From UBA5070 sp035913415 (GTDB lineage Bacteria; Fibrobacterota; Fibrobacteria; UBA5070), in contig JAMIIV010000004.1 in the NCBI GenBank assembly GCA_035913415.1, positions 118,321-182,320 on the forward strand: a stretch of 64,000 nucleotides of DNA, written 5' to 3'. This document shows, in pieces, positions 8,216 through 17,346 of this stretch (its first letter is position 1; every line of letters begins with the position of its first letter). A program made the translations under genes and the position numbers. A model generated the notes under the pieces. The model was not told where the DNA came from. It was given only the letters and a program-made list of their open reading frames with translations, and made no database searches.

Positions 8216-9363
8216 GGTCTGGCCTCGCTCTCCAAGATTGACAGAAAATGTCGGGACAGGGCGCGGGCCTCGAAGCGAGCCGTGGCGCAATCGCGGGCTC
8301 GGAGGCCGACGGCGGCGGACTCGGCAGGGTTGGCTGACCACGTGCGCAGCACCTCGGCGAGAGCGTCGACGTCTCCTGGAGGGGTGAGCCAGCCATCGTG
8401 TGGGGGGTGGACGATCTCGAGAGCGCCTCCGGCGGCGGTGGCGACCACGGGTTTGCCCGACAACTGGGCTTCGAGAATCACCAGGCCGAAAGGTTCCGCG
8501 ACGGTGCTGCAGTGGATGGCCCCGTCGATGGAGGCCAACAAGGCCGGCACATCCTTGCGGAAGCCCAGGAAATGCACGCGTTGCTGCAGCCCCAGGGAGG
8601 TGACCAGGCCTTTCAGATGGGCTTCCCAGGGCTCTTCACCGAAGAACGGCGCACCCACCAGGAGCAGGTGCCCGCGGGGAACACGGGCGAGAGCCTCGAT
8701 GGCGATATGTTGACCTTTCCAGGAGGCGAGCCGGGAAAAGACGGCCCATACGGGAGCGCCGTCGGCGATCCCGAGCGATTCCCGGAATCCGGGGATGGGG
8801 AGGGCCTTCAGGAAGGGCGAAGGGTCTACCGGGTTGTAGAGCACTTCGGAGCGTTTGGGGGATCCGCCGGCCGCGAGGAAGGCGTCGAGGGACGCCTGGG
8901 AATTGGCCAGCACGCGGGCTTTGCGCCAGTTGGCCAGCGCCACGACCAGACGGATCTTGGTGCGCGAGAAGTGTTCGGCCGAGAGGATGTCGTGGAGGTG
9001 CCACACAACCGGCTTGCGGGCGAGCCACGACGCGATTGCGCCGATTACCCAAGCCTTCTGGTTGTTGCAGTGCACGACATCCGCCTCGCGCAGGGCGCGG
9101 GCCACGGCGAAGACGTGGCGAACGGCCCCGATGACAACCATTGGAGAGGGAATTCCCGATTCCTTGGAGACCTTGCGGACGGATTCCGACATGCGCAGGA
9201 GGGAGACGCGGAGTCCGATCGATTCGAACAGGGTGCGCGCACCGCCGTCTTCGAAGAGCACGATGCGGGCACCTGGGACGGCGGAGGCCAGTTGCGCGAG
9301 GGCGATTTCACCACCGCCCGGCTGGCCCGATCCGTTCAGGAACACCGCACGGAGGGGGCTCAC
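8212..9363 (-). CDS. GT4 glycosyltransferase
   Basis: 383 residues. It starts with a GTG at 9363 that overlaps the stop codon of the Wzz-like gene by four bases (GTGA). The N-terminal domain has FLNGSGQPGGGEIALAQLA, the glycine-rich acceptor-side loop of GT4 enzymes, and VVWHLHDILSAEHFS. The donor domain has VFSRLASWKGQHIAIEALA and the E-x7-E motif AEPFGLVILEAQLSGKPVV. The middle gene of a three-gene coupled unit, it is probably a cytoplasmic glycosyltransferase of the repeat-unit assembly pathway. Specificity cannot be predicted. Confidence 0.85.
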   Translation of the reverse strand: MSPLRAVFLNGSGQPGGGEIALAQLASAVPGARIVLFEDGGARTLFESIGLRVSLLRMSESVRKVSKESGIPSPMVVIGAVRHVFAVARALREADVVHCNNQKAWVIGAIASWLARKPVVWHLHDILSAEHFSRTKIRLVVALANWRKARVLANSQASLDAFLAAGGSPKRSEVLYNPVDPSPFLKALPIPGFRESLGIADGAPVWAVFSRLASWKGQHIAIEALARVPRGHLLLVGAPFFGEEPWEAHLKGLVTSLGLQQRVHFLGFRKDVPALLASIDGAIHCSTVAEPFGLVILEAQLSGKPVVATAAGGALEIVHPPHDGWLTPPGDVDALAEVLRTWSANPAESAAVGLRARDCATARFEARALSRHFLSILESEARP

Positions 9364-10445
9364 GCGGCCGGGCTCTTCTTCTTCAGGAGGAACTCCCAGG
9401 CCAGGATCAGGATGGAGCCGAGGACCAGCCCGATGAACGCGGCGAGCATCGCCTTGTTGCGGCGGTTGGGGCCGACCAGGGTTGCGGGTCGAGAGGCTGG
9501 GTCGAAGACCATGGCGGGAGGATAGACCTGATCGAGTTCGGCGCGCGCGAGTTCGGCGCGGTCGCGAGCCTGGACGTAGGATTGCTCCTTCATGCGGATG
9601 TCCGCTTCCAGATAGGTCTGCCGTACCTGCAGGTCGCCGGACTCCATGTCAAGGTTGCGCAACAGAAACGACGCCAGGCGGGAAGACGCCGCGCGGTATT
9701 CCGCTTCGGCTTCCCTGAGGCGCTTCTGGAGGACTTCCAGGGCGGAGGACATCCGCTGGGTCTTGACCCGCACGAGCTCCTTCTGCGTGGCATCTAGGAC
9801 GATGTCGGCCATTTGCGGCACCACGAAAGAATCGGTGGAGGTGAAGGTGAGGCGGAAGATGCCGCTGCCTTCGTCGGAGCGGTATATCGAAGACCCCAGG
9901 GTGTTCGCTACCTGTTGCAACGCGACGCCGTTGGAGGTGTCGATTCCAAGGGTCGCTGCGTAGGGAACCATCTTGGTTGCGGTCGGGGATGCCTTGACCG
10001 GCGATTTCAGAACCTGCATCATCACGGTGCGCGATTGCATCAAGGCGCCGAACATCGCGAGGTCGGCCGAAACGGGGGGCTTGTCCGAATTGGCGGAGCT
10101 GGAGGGTGGTGCCGTGACCGGAGCCGTGGGGACCAGCAACGCCGACGAGCTGTAGAGATTGGGGAGTTTGGCCGCTTCTCGATGGCCAACCCAGAAGCCT
10201 GCGGCAGCGAGAATCACGAGGATCCAGGAACGCTTCAGAAAGACGATGAGGAGATCCCGGAAATCGAGCTCCTTCGCCGCATGGTGTTGAGCCTGTTCCG
10301 CTTGGATTTCACGCAGGGCCTCGACCCAGGACCGCCTGAGAATGCGTGTCGCGACGGCGTTGAAGGAGTGCGGCGAAAATTTGCCGACGTCCACCGGGGT
10401 GACCGGGATGCGGATGTCTTTCTGTTCTGGGGGAACATGATGCAT
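9360..10445 (-). CDS. Wzz-like polysaccharide co-polymerase (chain-length determinant), no kinase domain
   Basis: 361 residues. Layout is that of a polysaccharide co-polymerase: a cytoplasmic N-terminus of about 60 residues, TM1 near residues 65-90 (LIVFLKRSWILVILAAAGF), a long periplasmic part with heptad-rich helices (roughly 220-310, ALEVLQKRLREAEAEYRAAS), and TM2 near 333-355 (MLAAFIGLVLGSILILAWEF) ending in a short Lys-rich tail. There is no Walker-A tyrosine-kinase domain after TM2, so it resembles PCP-1 or a split PCP-2a system rather than Wzc. It would set chain length together with the Wzy-like protein at 25194-26615. It is the first gene of its minus-strand unit and is divergent from the exporter gene at 10567. 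Confidence 0.8.
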   Translation of the reverse strand: MHHVPPEQKDIRIPVTPVDVGKFSPHSFNAVATRILRRSWVEALREIQAEQAQHHAAKELDFRDLLIVFLKRSWILVILAAAGFWVGHREAAKLPNLYSSSALLVPTAPVTAPPSSSANSDKPPVSADLAMFGALMQSRTVMMQVLKSPVKASPTATKMVPYAATLGIDTSNGVALQQVANTLGSSIYRSDEGSGIFRLTFTSTDSFVVPQMADIVLDATQKELVRVKTQRMSSALEVLQKRLREAEAEYRAASSRLASFLLRNLDMESGDLQVRQTYLEADIRMKEQSYVQARDRAELARAELDQVYPPAMVFDPASRPATLVGPNRRNKAMLAAFIGLVLGSILILAWEFLLKKKSPAA

Positions 10446-10566
10446 TAGGGCTATTAACTTAGCTTCATACGGCGTTCAAGATTGATATGGTGTCTCAATC
10501 AATGCGGGTTGGCCGGAATCCAAACGGCGATATCCCTCCCCACTCCACGACCGGCAAGGTGCATCG
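10446..10566. promoter_or_regulatory. Divergent promoter region between Wzz-like and OPX exporter genes
   Basis: 121 bases, locally AT-rich compared with the flanks (for example CTATTAACTTAGCTTCATA). Both outward genes begin polysaccharide units, so promoters for both directions should lie here. On the minus strand TTGAAC, 17 bases, TAATAG is a weak match. I see no convincing box for the plus direction. Confidence 0.35.
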
Positions 10567-12648
10567 ATGCGCAATTCCGTTATTCCTTTCGTCCTAGCCG
10601 CGGCGATGTCGGTGCTGGCCCTTGACCAGAAAGCCGCCGCACCGGACAGCACCGTCGCGCGGATCTCCGCGAAGGCTGTTTCGGACTCCATCGATGATTC
10701 CCGACCTGCCAGGCGCTATCTCAGGAATGCCGATTCGTCGCTTCTTGCCACGGCGCCGGGATCCGTCGCCGACGATTACCCTCTTGGCCCGGGGGACGTC
10801 CTTGTCCTCAACATCTGGGGACAGAAGCAGGCCGCCTACGAACTGCCGGTCGACCGCGACGGTCAGATCCAGATTCCCACGGCTGGCGTGGTGAACCTGA
10901 ATGGCGCGACGTTCGGCTCCGCCCAGCGCCTTATTGGACGGAAATTGTCTGCGGTGTATTCGGGAGTGTCGGCCGGGTCCACGCAGTTCGACATAACCCT
11001 CGCCAAGCTGAAGCAGGTTCGCGTGTTCGTCGTGGGCGAGGTGCGGAAGCCCGGAGCGTACCTGCTCCCCGGCGCCACCTCCGTCCTGCAGGCGGTGGCC
11101 CTGGCCGGCGGCCCGACTCCGCGCGGCTCCGATCGCGTGGCGCGCATCGTCGTCGACTCCGCGACGCGGGATATAGACCTGTACCAATACCTGTTCCTGG
11201 GGCGCCGCCCTTCCGGCGACGTCCTCCACGATGGCCAGGTCGTCCGGGTGCCTCCGGCGCTGGGTGTCGCCGAGGTGCGCGGAGGCGCCGCCAGGACCGG
11301 ACTGTTCGAAGTCCTCCCCGGCGAGACATCCGCTTCGCTCCTGCAGCTGGCAGGAGGGCTTTCCTCCGAGGGGCTGGCGGGGCAGCCGATGAACCTTGTG
11401 CGTCGCTCCGGATCGGGAACCTACGCCGTTCTGGTCGGGCCTGGCGCCACCGTCCTCGGAGGACAGGAATCGTCACCGGTGGGTGCGGGGGATGTCCTCG
11501 ATGTTCCCGTGCAAGGCGCCTTCGCGCGCACCTCCCCAGTGATCGCGGGCGCGGTCGCCCGTCCCGGAACCTATCCGCACACCGAAGGCATGGGCGTTAA
11601 AGCACTGGTCGATCTGGCGGGTGGACCCACTGAGGGGGCGATCCTCGACCGAGTGCTGGTATACCGCAATCCCTCCGTCGCTAACTCGCCCGTGGAACGC
11701 GTATCGCTTGCCGACGGCGCCGACCTCCGGATCCAGCCGACGGATTCCGTTGTGGTGGGGGCGCGCGATGGGGAGGCGTCCGCACCGCCCCGCACCGTCG
11801 ACGTCGAAGGTGCGGTGAAACGCCCCGGGACTTACAGGTGGTCGCCGGGCATGACTATCAAGGACCTGCTGACCCTGGCTGGCGGGTTCGAGAGCTGGGC
11901 AGACCTGGGGCGGGTCCGCCTCGATGCTCCTGGGGTTGAAGGCGGCAAGCCGAAGTCCCAACTCGTGGCGTTGGACCTGTCTCTCGCGATCGGCTCCGTT
12001 GAGCCCTCCCTCCAGCCATTCTCTAAGGTGAGCGTCGGAACGTCGGCCGGATGGAGTGGTGGAAGGGGCGTCAAGGTGCGGGGGCTAGTCGCTCAGCCTG
12101 GAACGTTCGCGCTCCTGGCCCCGCGCGAGCGCGTGTCCTCGCTGATGGCCCGCGCGGGAGGACTCCTGCCTGAAGCCTACGCCGGTGGGGCGATCTTGGT
12201 GCGGCCAAGCGAAGGACGAATCCCGTTCGATCTCGAGAAGGCAATCCGGTCCCAGGGCTCCGATGACGACGTGGAGCTCCTGGATGGCGACTCTCTCGAC
12301 ATTCCTTGGCGTCCTTCGACCGTTGTCGTCAGGGGTGAGGTGAACAGGCCCACGGCGGTGCTGTGGCGTAAGGGGAAGTCTTGGTCCTGGTACGTCGTGA
12401 ACGCGGGTGGATTCACGGACTCGGCGGGAAGGAAGGCCGTATTCGTGGAACGCGCGGACGGAGCAATCCAGACGATCGACGGGGGCATCGACGCGCCGAC
12501 GCCGGGTTCCGTCGTGGTCGTGCCGCGACTCGAGCCTCCCAAGCGATCTACGTCGGCTGAGAAGATCACGGCCTTCGGCACGATCGCAAGCGCTTTAGCC
12601 GCACTCGTGACCGCTTGGGCGATCTACCAGACTGTGGACAGCAAGTGA
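10567..12648 (+). CDS. Outer-membrane polysaccharide exporter (Wza/OPX family) with multiple SLBB domains
   Basis: 693 residues. It has a signal peptide (MRNSVIPFVLAAAMSVLALD), then the Poly_export domain with YPLGPGDVLVLNIWGQ and the DGQIQIPTAGVV segment (about 70-160), then a series of SLBB modules recognisable by repeated G-x-V-x-x-P-G-x-Y/F and L-x-x-AGG signatures (VGEVRKPGAYLLPG, AGAVARPGTYPHTEG, VEGAVKRPGTYRWSPG, VRGLVAQPGTFALL, VRGEVNRPTAV). A final hydrophobic segment (TIASALAALVTAWAIYQTV) ends the protein. Longer than E. coli Wza (379 residues), it resembles large OPX proteins with many SLBB units that fill the periplasm. No lipobox Cys follows the signal peptide. Its stop overlaps the next start (GTGA). 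Confidence 0.88.
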   Translation: MRNSVIPFVLAAAMSVLALDQKAAAPDSTVARISAKAVSDSIDDSRPARRYLRNADSSLLATAPGSVADDYPLGPGDVLVLNIWGQKQAAYELPVDRDGQIQIPTAGVVNLNGATFGSAQRLIGRKLSAVYSGVSAGSTQFDITLAKLKQVRVFVVGEVRKPGAYLLPGATSVLQAVALAGGPTPRGSDRVARIVVDSATRDIDLYQYLFLGRRPSGDVLHDGQVVRVPPALGVAEVRGGAARTGLFEVLPGETSASLLQLAGGLSSEGLAGQPMNLVRRSGSGTYAVLVGPGATVLGGQESSPVGAGDVLDVPVQGAFARTSPVIAGAVARPGTYPHTEGMGVKALVDLAGGPTEGAILDRVLVYRNPSVANSPVERVSLADGADLRIQPTDSVVVGARDGEASAPPRTVDVEGAVKRPGTYRWSPGMTIKDLLTLAGGFESWADLGRVRLDAPGVEGGKPKSQLVALDLSLAIGSVEPSLQPFSKVSVGTSAGWSGGRGVKVRGLVAQPGTFALLAPRERVSSLMARAGGLLPEAYAGGAILVRPSEGRIPFDLEKAIRSQGSDDDVELLDGDSLDIPWRPSTVVVRGEVNRPTAVLWRKGKSWSWYVVNAGGFTDSAGRKAVFVERADGAIQTIDGGIDAPTPGSVVVVPRLEPPKRSTSAEKITAFGTIASALAALVTAWAIYQTVDSK

Positions 12649-13652
12649 TCAGCGTCCTGCTGCCGGCCTACAACTGCAGGCCCTGGATCGAGGAAGCCCT
12701 GCGCAGCGTGGCGGAGCAGACACTTCCACCAGGCGAGATCCTTGTCGCCGACGACGCGTCCACGGACGGCACTGCGGAGCTTGTGGAAAGCCTGGGAATT
12801 CCCCGGGTCAGGATCCTGCGTTCCCCGGTGAACCTTGGCATTTCCGAACAGCTGAACCGATTGATCGGGGAAGCGAAGGGGCGTTATCTGATGCGCATGG
12901 ATGGCGACGACATCTCGCATCCGGACAGGTTTCGCATACAGATGGACGCCTTACACAAGCGCGATGTCGGCATCCTCGGCTCCTGGGCTAGGCGGTTCGG
13001 GACTTCCGATGCGCTGCACGTGTATGGCGAAACGGATGCCATTCTGAAGGCAGGTCTCCTCGTGTCTGTCCCGTTCTGCCATCCCACCGTCGTCATGGAC
13101 CGCGACAGGATGAGGGTCCAGCCGAAGTTCGAGAAGGAGTACAACCTCGCGGAGGATTACCGGCTGTGGGTCCAAATGCGCTCGCATGCCAAGTTCGGAA
13201 ACGTCGAGCAGGTGCTCGTGCAGTGGCGCAAGCACGACCGGAACGCGGGAACCGGGCCCGAAACAGCGCCTCTCCAGCAGAATCTCACTACTCGGATCCG
13301 CAGGGAGTTGATGGCGGAATACGGCATCGAGATGGATCCCGATGCGTTCGCGAGCTTCAACGCACATGCGTTGGGAAGGGATCTCGACATCCGCGGGCTT
13401 GCCCACTACCAAGGGGCGCTCAAGGCCATAATGAAGGTCGATCCCGAACGAATGGAGACCACGGCAAGTGCCTTGCGGCACGTCTTGGTCGATCAATGGG
13501 ATCTCGCCTGCGCGTTCGCGGCCTGGAGCCACCCCTCGACGCCCCTCCTATGGTTGCGCGGACGCCGTCGGCTCGGCGCTTCGTTGGATCCGGTCATCAC
13601 CCTGAAGATGACGGCGAAGGCGCTCCTGGGAAGGGCGGGTAAGCGGCCATGA
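12645..13652 (+). CDS. GT2 glycosyltransferase
   Basis: 335 residues from a GTG at 12645 that overlaps the exporter's stop codon. It is a GT-A fold family 2 enzyme: ISVLLPAYNCRPWIEEAL at the N-terminus, VADDASTDGT (first Asp pair for the nucleotide), and the metal-binding DGDD in MRMDGDDISHPDRF. FCHPTVVMDRD and AEDYRLWVQM follow, the latter carrying the usual ED catalytic-base motif. No membrane segments, so it is cytoplasmic. Its stop overlaps the ATG of a tiny open frame (ATGA). Function as a sugar transferase is firm; specificity is unknown. Confidence 0.87.
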   Translation: MISVLLPAYNCRPWIEEALRSVAEQTLPPGEILVADDASTDGTAELVESLGIPRVRILRSPVNLGISEQLNRLIGEAKGRYLMRMDGDDISHPDRFRIQMDALHKRDVGILGSWARRFGTSDALHVYGETDAILKAGLLVSVPFCHPTVVMDRDRMRVQPKFEKEYNLAEDYRLWVQMRSHAKFGNVEQVLVQWRKHDRNAGTGPETAPLQQNLTTRIRRELMAEYGIEMDPDAFASFNAHALGRDLDIRGLAHYQGALKAIMKVDPERMETTASALRHVLVDQWDLACAFAAWSHPSTPLLWLRGRRRLGASLDPVITLKMTAKALLGRAGKRP

Positions 13653-13813
13653 GCAGCATCCTTCACCGCGGCTCGAAGGGCATGACGGAATACGGGCCGG
13701 ATCTGGCCGGATTCGCGGCTACCCATTGCTGTGATGGATCCGGCCGCGCCGGGAGGCCGGCGGTGCCGCCGCCTCCGACGGAGCGTAGCATGGATCGGAG
13801 CCCGTGGCGTTGA
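13649..13813 (+). CDS. Possible small ORF (54 aa) coupled to flanking genes; may be spurious
   Basis: An ATG overlapping the stop of the GT2 gene (ATGA) opens a 54-residue frame that ends ten bases inside the next gene. The product starts MSSILHRGSKGMTEYGPDL and is Pro/Arg-rich toward the end. I recognise no family, and the composition is what GC-rich non-coding DNA would give. I list it because the start/stop spacing follows the coupled style of the locus. Confidence 0.22.
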   Translation: MSSILHRGSKGMTEYGPDLAGFAATHCCDGSGRAGRPAVPPPPTERSMDRSPWR

Positions 13814-14709
13814 ATCCCGAGCTCGAGAGTCTCCTGGCCAGGGTCGCTGTCGAGGGGGAGATCCTGTACAGGCCGAATCCGGGCAACGCCGGTGACTCCC
13901 TCATCGCTCACGCCACCTACAGGATGTTCCGCAAGGTCGGGATCCGGTGGAGGCTCGCAACGGATTTCGATAACGCCGAGGGCCGCACGGTCGTCTACGG
14001 AGGGGGCGGCAACTTGGTCGCCGGATACCGTGACGCGCGGAGTTTCCTCGAACGCCACGTCGGCCGCTGCAGACGCATGATCCTGCTTCCGCACACCGTG
14101 GAAGGCAACGAGGATGTGCTGTCTCGCCTCGGGCCCGAGGCGCACCTGTTCCTGCGCGAAAGGATCTCCTATCGTCATTGCCTCCAGCACGCTCCGATGG
14201 CCAACTGCCATTTGAGCCACGACATGGCCCTGACCTTGCCGTGGGGAGAGAATGTGCGAGTTGGATGGACGGAGATCCTCCGGGCCTTCCTCGTTCGCTC
14301 CGGGGATCCCTCCGCGCCTACCGCAAAGGCACGGGCCATGCTCGTCCAGGCGAGATTGCGCAGAACGGATCGGTACGGGAGGGTTCGCGGGCGGGGCGTG
14401 CACCTGGATGCGTTCCGCACGGATTTGGAATCGGTGCGGCGGGAGCTCCCCGAAGGGAACAGAGATCTCTCGACTGCCTTCGAAACGGGCAGCATGGCGC
14501 CCTTCTGGGCATCGCTCTCCGCACGGATGCTCCTTGCCTATGTGGGCGGCGCCGCTCTGGTGCGGACCGATCGGCTGCACGTGGCGATTTCGTGCTGCTT
14601 GCGGGGCGTACCCGTGGAGATGTATCCCAATTCGAACTTCAAGTGCGAGGCGGTATGGGCTCATTCCCTGCACGACCGGTTTCCCGACCTGATGTGGAAG
14701 GGCGCTTGA
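13804..14709 (+). CDS. Polysaccharide pyruvyl transferase family protein
   Basis: 301 residues from a GTG at 13804 with CGGAG just upstream. It resembles polysaccharide pyruvyl transferases (PF04230 type), which put ketal-linked pyruvate from phosphoenolpyruvate on exopolysaccharide sugars. Typical segments are PNPGNAGDSLIAHATYRMF near the N-terminus, VVYGGGGNLVAGYRDAR (the GGGN motif), MILLPHTVEGNED, FLRERISYRHC (the family's R-E-x-x-S pattern), and near the end ALVRTDRLHVAISCCLRGVPV, which carries the conserved R-x-H. The size is slightly below the usual 320-400 residues. Pyruvylation would make the polysaccharide more acidic. The family call is good; some members have other transferase activities. 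Confidence 0.8.
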   Translation: MALNPELESLLARVAVEGEILYRPNPGNAGDSLIAHATYRMFRKVGIRWRLATDFDNAEGRTVVYGGGGNLVAGYRDARSFLERHVGRCRRMILLPHTVEGNEDVLSRLGPEAHLFLRERISYRHCLQHAPMANCHLSHDMALTLPWGENVRVGWTEILRAFLVRSGDPSAPTAKARAMLVQARLRRTDRYGRVRGRGVHLDAFRTDLESVRRELPEGNRDLSTAFETGSMAPFWASLSARMLLAYVGGAALVRTDRLHVAISCCLRGVPVEMYPNSNFKCEAVWAHSLHDRFPDLMWKGA

Positions 14710-14882
14710 TGGGGGGCTCCCGCCCGCGCCGCGGCCGCTCCCGGTCTTCCCGGAACTGGATAGCTTTCGGTGTCGGGCGAACCGCGGAGGCGGGGATTCT
14801 CGTGCGTGGCGCGATTGGGTCGGAGCTCGATGTACCTTGTGCCTGTCGGAATCGTGCGCAGCGAAACAGGAGCCCCACTTGA
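14709..14882 (+). CDS. Possible small ORF (57 aa) tiled exactly between two genes
   Basis: The frame starts at an ATG that shares its A with the previous stop (TGATG) and stops at a TGA that shares its A with the next start (TGATG). The predicted protein, MGGSRPRRGRSRSSRNW onward, is Arg/Ser-rich at the N-terminus with a GRTAEAGILVRGAIGSEL segment. I recognise no family. The exact tiling supports translation, the composition does not. Confidence 0.28.
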   Translation: MGGSRPRRGRSRSSRNWIAFGVGRTAEAGILVRGAIGSELDVPCACRNRAQRNRSPT

Positions 14883-15907
14883 TGCCCGTGACCAAGAACG
14901 ACGCTCCTAGAAAGGTGCGCCTGGATGGACTCGATTTCCTGAGGGGTCTATGCGCCTTGTCGGTGGTGCTGGGCCATGTCGCCCTGCCTCCTTTCGACGG
15001 TGGCACGCTGGGTGCGATGTTTCGATTCCTCATGCAGATCGTGAGCAACGGTCCTGCCGCGGTGATGGTCTTTTTCGTGGTATCGGGCCTGTGCATCCAT
15101 ATGCCGCAGGCGGGAGGGCGCGACCTTCACGTGCCGACCTTCTACCTCAGGCGGGGATTCCGGATCGGTATCCCGATGGCTGCAGGTTGGGTGCTCGCGT
15201 GGGGGTCCGGTGCCTTCGGCGAATACAACGGAGTACTTTGGAGCTTGGTGGCCGAGGCCATCTACTATGCTCTCTATCCGTTGCTGCGGTCAGCTGCATC
15301 GAGGATCGGCTGGCCCAGCCTGGTGGGCATTTCTGCCATGGGTGCTCTGGCCCTGCTCGCAACGGATCCCAAGGCAGTCGAGTATCCCGCGTTCGGGATG
15401 GGGTTCACCTGGATCCTCGGTCTGCCCATCTGGCTTCTCGGGTGCGTGATGGCCGAATCCCTCCATCGCAAGCAGACCAAGGCTGATCCCCTCAGGCTCT
15501 GGGTCTCGCGGTTCGCCCTGGTCGTCGCATCGGCCATCGCCGTCGTGGCGCGCTGGAAACTCGGTCCGTACGCCATCGGATTCCCTTGGACGCTCAGCGC
15601 CTTCGGGGTGGTGGCGTGGTTGTGGTTGGAGCAGGAACTCCGATCCTTCGGTGCGGGGGCCCCGCACCGTGTGCTCGACCAGCTGGGGGCAGGTAGCTAC
15701 TCACTCTATCTCGTCCACCCGGTCGTGGTCCACATGGGATGGGAGTGGTTCGGGAAAGACGGCGGTGATGGCCCCTTGTTCCGTCTGTCCCTGGTCGCGG
15801 CTTCGATCGCTATGGCGGCGATCTTCTTCCACGTGGTGGAGAAGCCTTCCCACCGGCTCGCTAAGTCCATCGATCTCGTGAAGGGCAAGGCCGGGGCGTC
15901 CACGTGA
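14882..15907 (+). CDS. Acyltransferase 3 family membrane protein (OafA/WcaH-like sugar O-acyltransferase)
   Basis: 341 residues from the ATG at 14882, with AGGAG about ten bases upstream. Multi-pass inner-membrane protein of the acyltransferase-3 family (PF01757), which transfers acetyl or other acyl groups onto sugars of lipopolysaccharide and exopolysaccharides. It has the N-terminal signature LDGLDFLRGLCALSVVLGHV with the conserved R and catalytic-type His, MVFFVVSGLCIH, LWSLVAEAIYY, and the C-terminal SYSLYLVHPVVVHM with VVEKPSH. The stop overlaps the flippase start by four bases (GTGA), so the two are coupled. It is one of five intact members in this locus. Confidence 0.87.
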   Translation: MPVTKNDAPRKVRLDGLDFLRGLCALSVVLGHVALPPFDGGTLGAMFRFLMQIVSNGPAAVMVFFVVSGLCIHMPQAGGRDLHVPTFYLRRGFRIGIPMAAGWVLAWGSGAFGEYNGVLWSLVAEAIYYALYPLLRSAASRIGWPSLVGISAMGALALLATDPKAVEYPAFGMGFTWILGLPIWLLGCVMAESLHRKQTKADPLRLWVSRFALVVASAIAVVARWKLGPYAIGFPWTLSAFGVVAWLWLEQELRSFGAGAPHRVLDQLGAGSYSLYLVHPVVVHMGWEWFGKDGGDGPLFRLSLVAASIAMAAIFFHVVEKPSHRLAKSIDLVKGKAGAST

Positions 15908-17337
15908 GCGAGGAACTTTCCAAGAGGGTCAGGAAGAGCATCATCGCCTTGCAGGGGCGCCAGGCCTTGATCCTCGCGATGAGCCTTGGCGTGGGGATTG
16001 TCCTGGCGCGGAAGCTCGATCCGGAGGTCTTCGGTCTGTATGGAATCGCCACTTTCTGCCTCTCGTTGATCACCATGGCGACCAACTTCGGTCTCGCGGC
16101 GTCGTTGGTGCAGCGCAAGGAGGAGTTCGGAGAACACGAGATCTCCGTGGCCTTCACCCTCCAGACGGGCGTCTCGATCCTCGCCGCGGTCCTGCTGTGG
16201 TTCCTGGCGCCTCTCTCGCTCCTGGTCTACCGCAGCGCACCCCCCGAGCTAGTCTGGATCATCCGCTCGCTTGCTGTCCCGATCCTGTTCTCGCCGATCA
16301 TCACGATCGTGCGGCTGCAGTTGGAGCGCTCGATTCAATTCCAGAAAATCGCCACGATCGACGTGCTGGCGGTGGTGGTGGGCAACTCTGTCACGCTGGT
16401 CCTGGTGTTCACCGACCACGGCATATGGAGCTTCGTGTGGGGCAACCTCGCCAGCACCTTCGCCACTGCCCTCGTCTCGTGGTTCATGGCCAAATTCCGG
16501 CCAAGGTTCGTGATCGACAGGAAGCTATCCCGGCAGTTGTTCTCGTTCGGAATGTTCTTCCAGTTCGAGATGATCACGAACGAAGCAGCGGGATGGATCA
16601 TTCCGCTGATTTCCGGTGCGAGCCTGGGGCCCGCCGCTGTGGGGCTCCTCACCTGGGCGTCGTCCAACGGCAGGCGTCCCCTGATGATCGTCGACAACGT
16701 GATGAAGGTCGCGTTCCCCCACTTCGCGCGACTTCAAGAGCATCCCTCCGAGCTGGGCAGGCAGGTGGGGCTCTACTTCCGCAGACTGCTCCTGGTGTGC
16801 TACGCGTGGGCATTGCTGGGCTGGCTCCTGGGCGAACCCATGACGCGTCTGGTGTACACGGACAAGTGGTTGCCCGGATTGGCCGCGCTGCAGCTGTTCG
16901 CGCTGGGGCTGGGTGTGGACGTCGCCAACTGGGTGGGAGGAATGACTCTCACCTCGATCGGAGGAGTGCGCCAGACCGCCAAGTGGACGCTCGTGAAGAG
17001 CGTGCTCGCGATCGGTTGCGCGTTCGGGTTCATTCCCTTCTTCGGCATAGAAGGGATTCCAATGGCCTCCATCGTCGCGTCTGCTGTATCGGGGGCGGGG
17101 ATCTTCCACGACCTCGGAAAGAGGATGCCCCTGAACTACGCAGACTTGTGGAAGCCTTCGCTTCCATTCATCGCGCTGGGTCTCGCGTTCCTGCCCATTC
17201 TGCTTTCGGGAGGCATGGGTCTGGCCGTGGGCCGATGGATCCTTGGCGCCGTCGCCATTGCGTGGACGGTGTGGAAGGGGTTGAAGGAATTCCGGGCGGC
17301 GCCCAAGCCCGCTCTCGAAACCGCTGAAGGGGCGTAG
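15904..17337 (+). CDS. Wzx-like polysaccharide flippase (oligosaccharide repeat-unit transporter)
   Basis: 477 residues. It is a multi-pass membrane protein of the MOP exporter superfamily, which flips undecaprenyl-pyrophosphate-linked repeat units to the periplasm. The opening is typical: RQALILAMSLGVGIVLARKLDPEVFG, followed by YGIATFCLSLITMATNFGLAASLVQRKE. About twelve hydrophobic segments alternate with short basic loops (for example MAKFRPRFVIDRKLSRQL). The length is normal for Wzx/WzxC proteins. The GTG start overlaps the acyltransferase stop (GTGA). With the exporter (10567), chain-length protein (9360) and polymerase candidate (25194) it completes a Wzx/Wzy-type export route. Confidence 0.88.
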   Translation: MSEELSKRVRKSIIALQGRQALILAMSLGVGIVLARKLDPEVFGLYGIATFCLSLITMATNFGLAASLVQRKEEFGEHEISVAFTLQTGVSILAAVLLWFLAPLSLLVYRSAPPELVWIIRSLAVPILFSPIITIVRLQLERSIQFQKIATIDVLAVVVGNSVTLVLVFTDHGIWSFVWGNLASTFATALVSWFMAKFRPRFVIDRKLSRQLFSFGMFFQFEMITNEAAGWIIPLISGASLGPAAVGLLTWASSNGRRPLMIVDNVMKVAFPHFARLQEHPSELGRQVGLYFRRLLLVCYAWALLGWLLGEPMTRLVYTDKWLPGLAALQLFALGLGVDVANWVGGMTLTSIGGVRQTAKWTLVKSVLAIGCAFGFIPFFGIEGIPMASIVASAVSGAGIFHDLGKRMPLNYADLWKPSLPFIALGLAFLPILLSGGMGLAVGRWILGAVAIAWTVWKGLKEFRAAPKPALETAEGA

Positions 17338-17346
17338 GGGCGGGAC

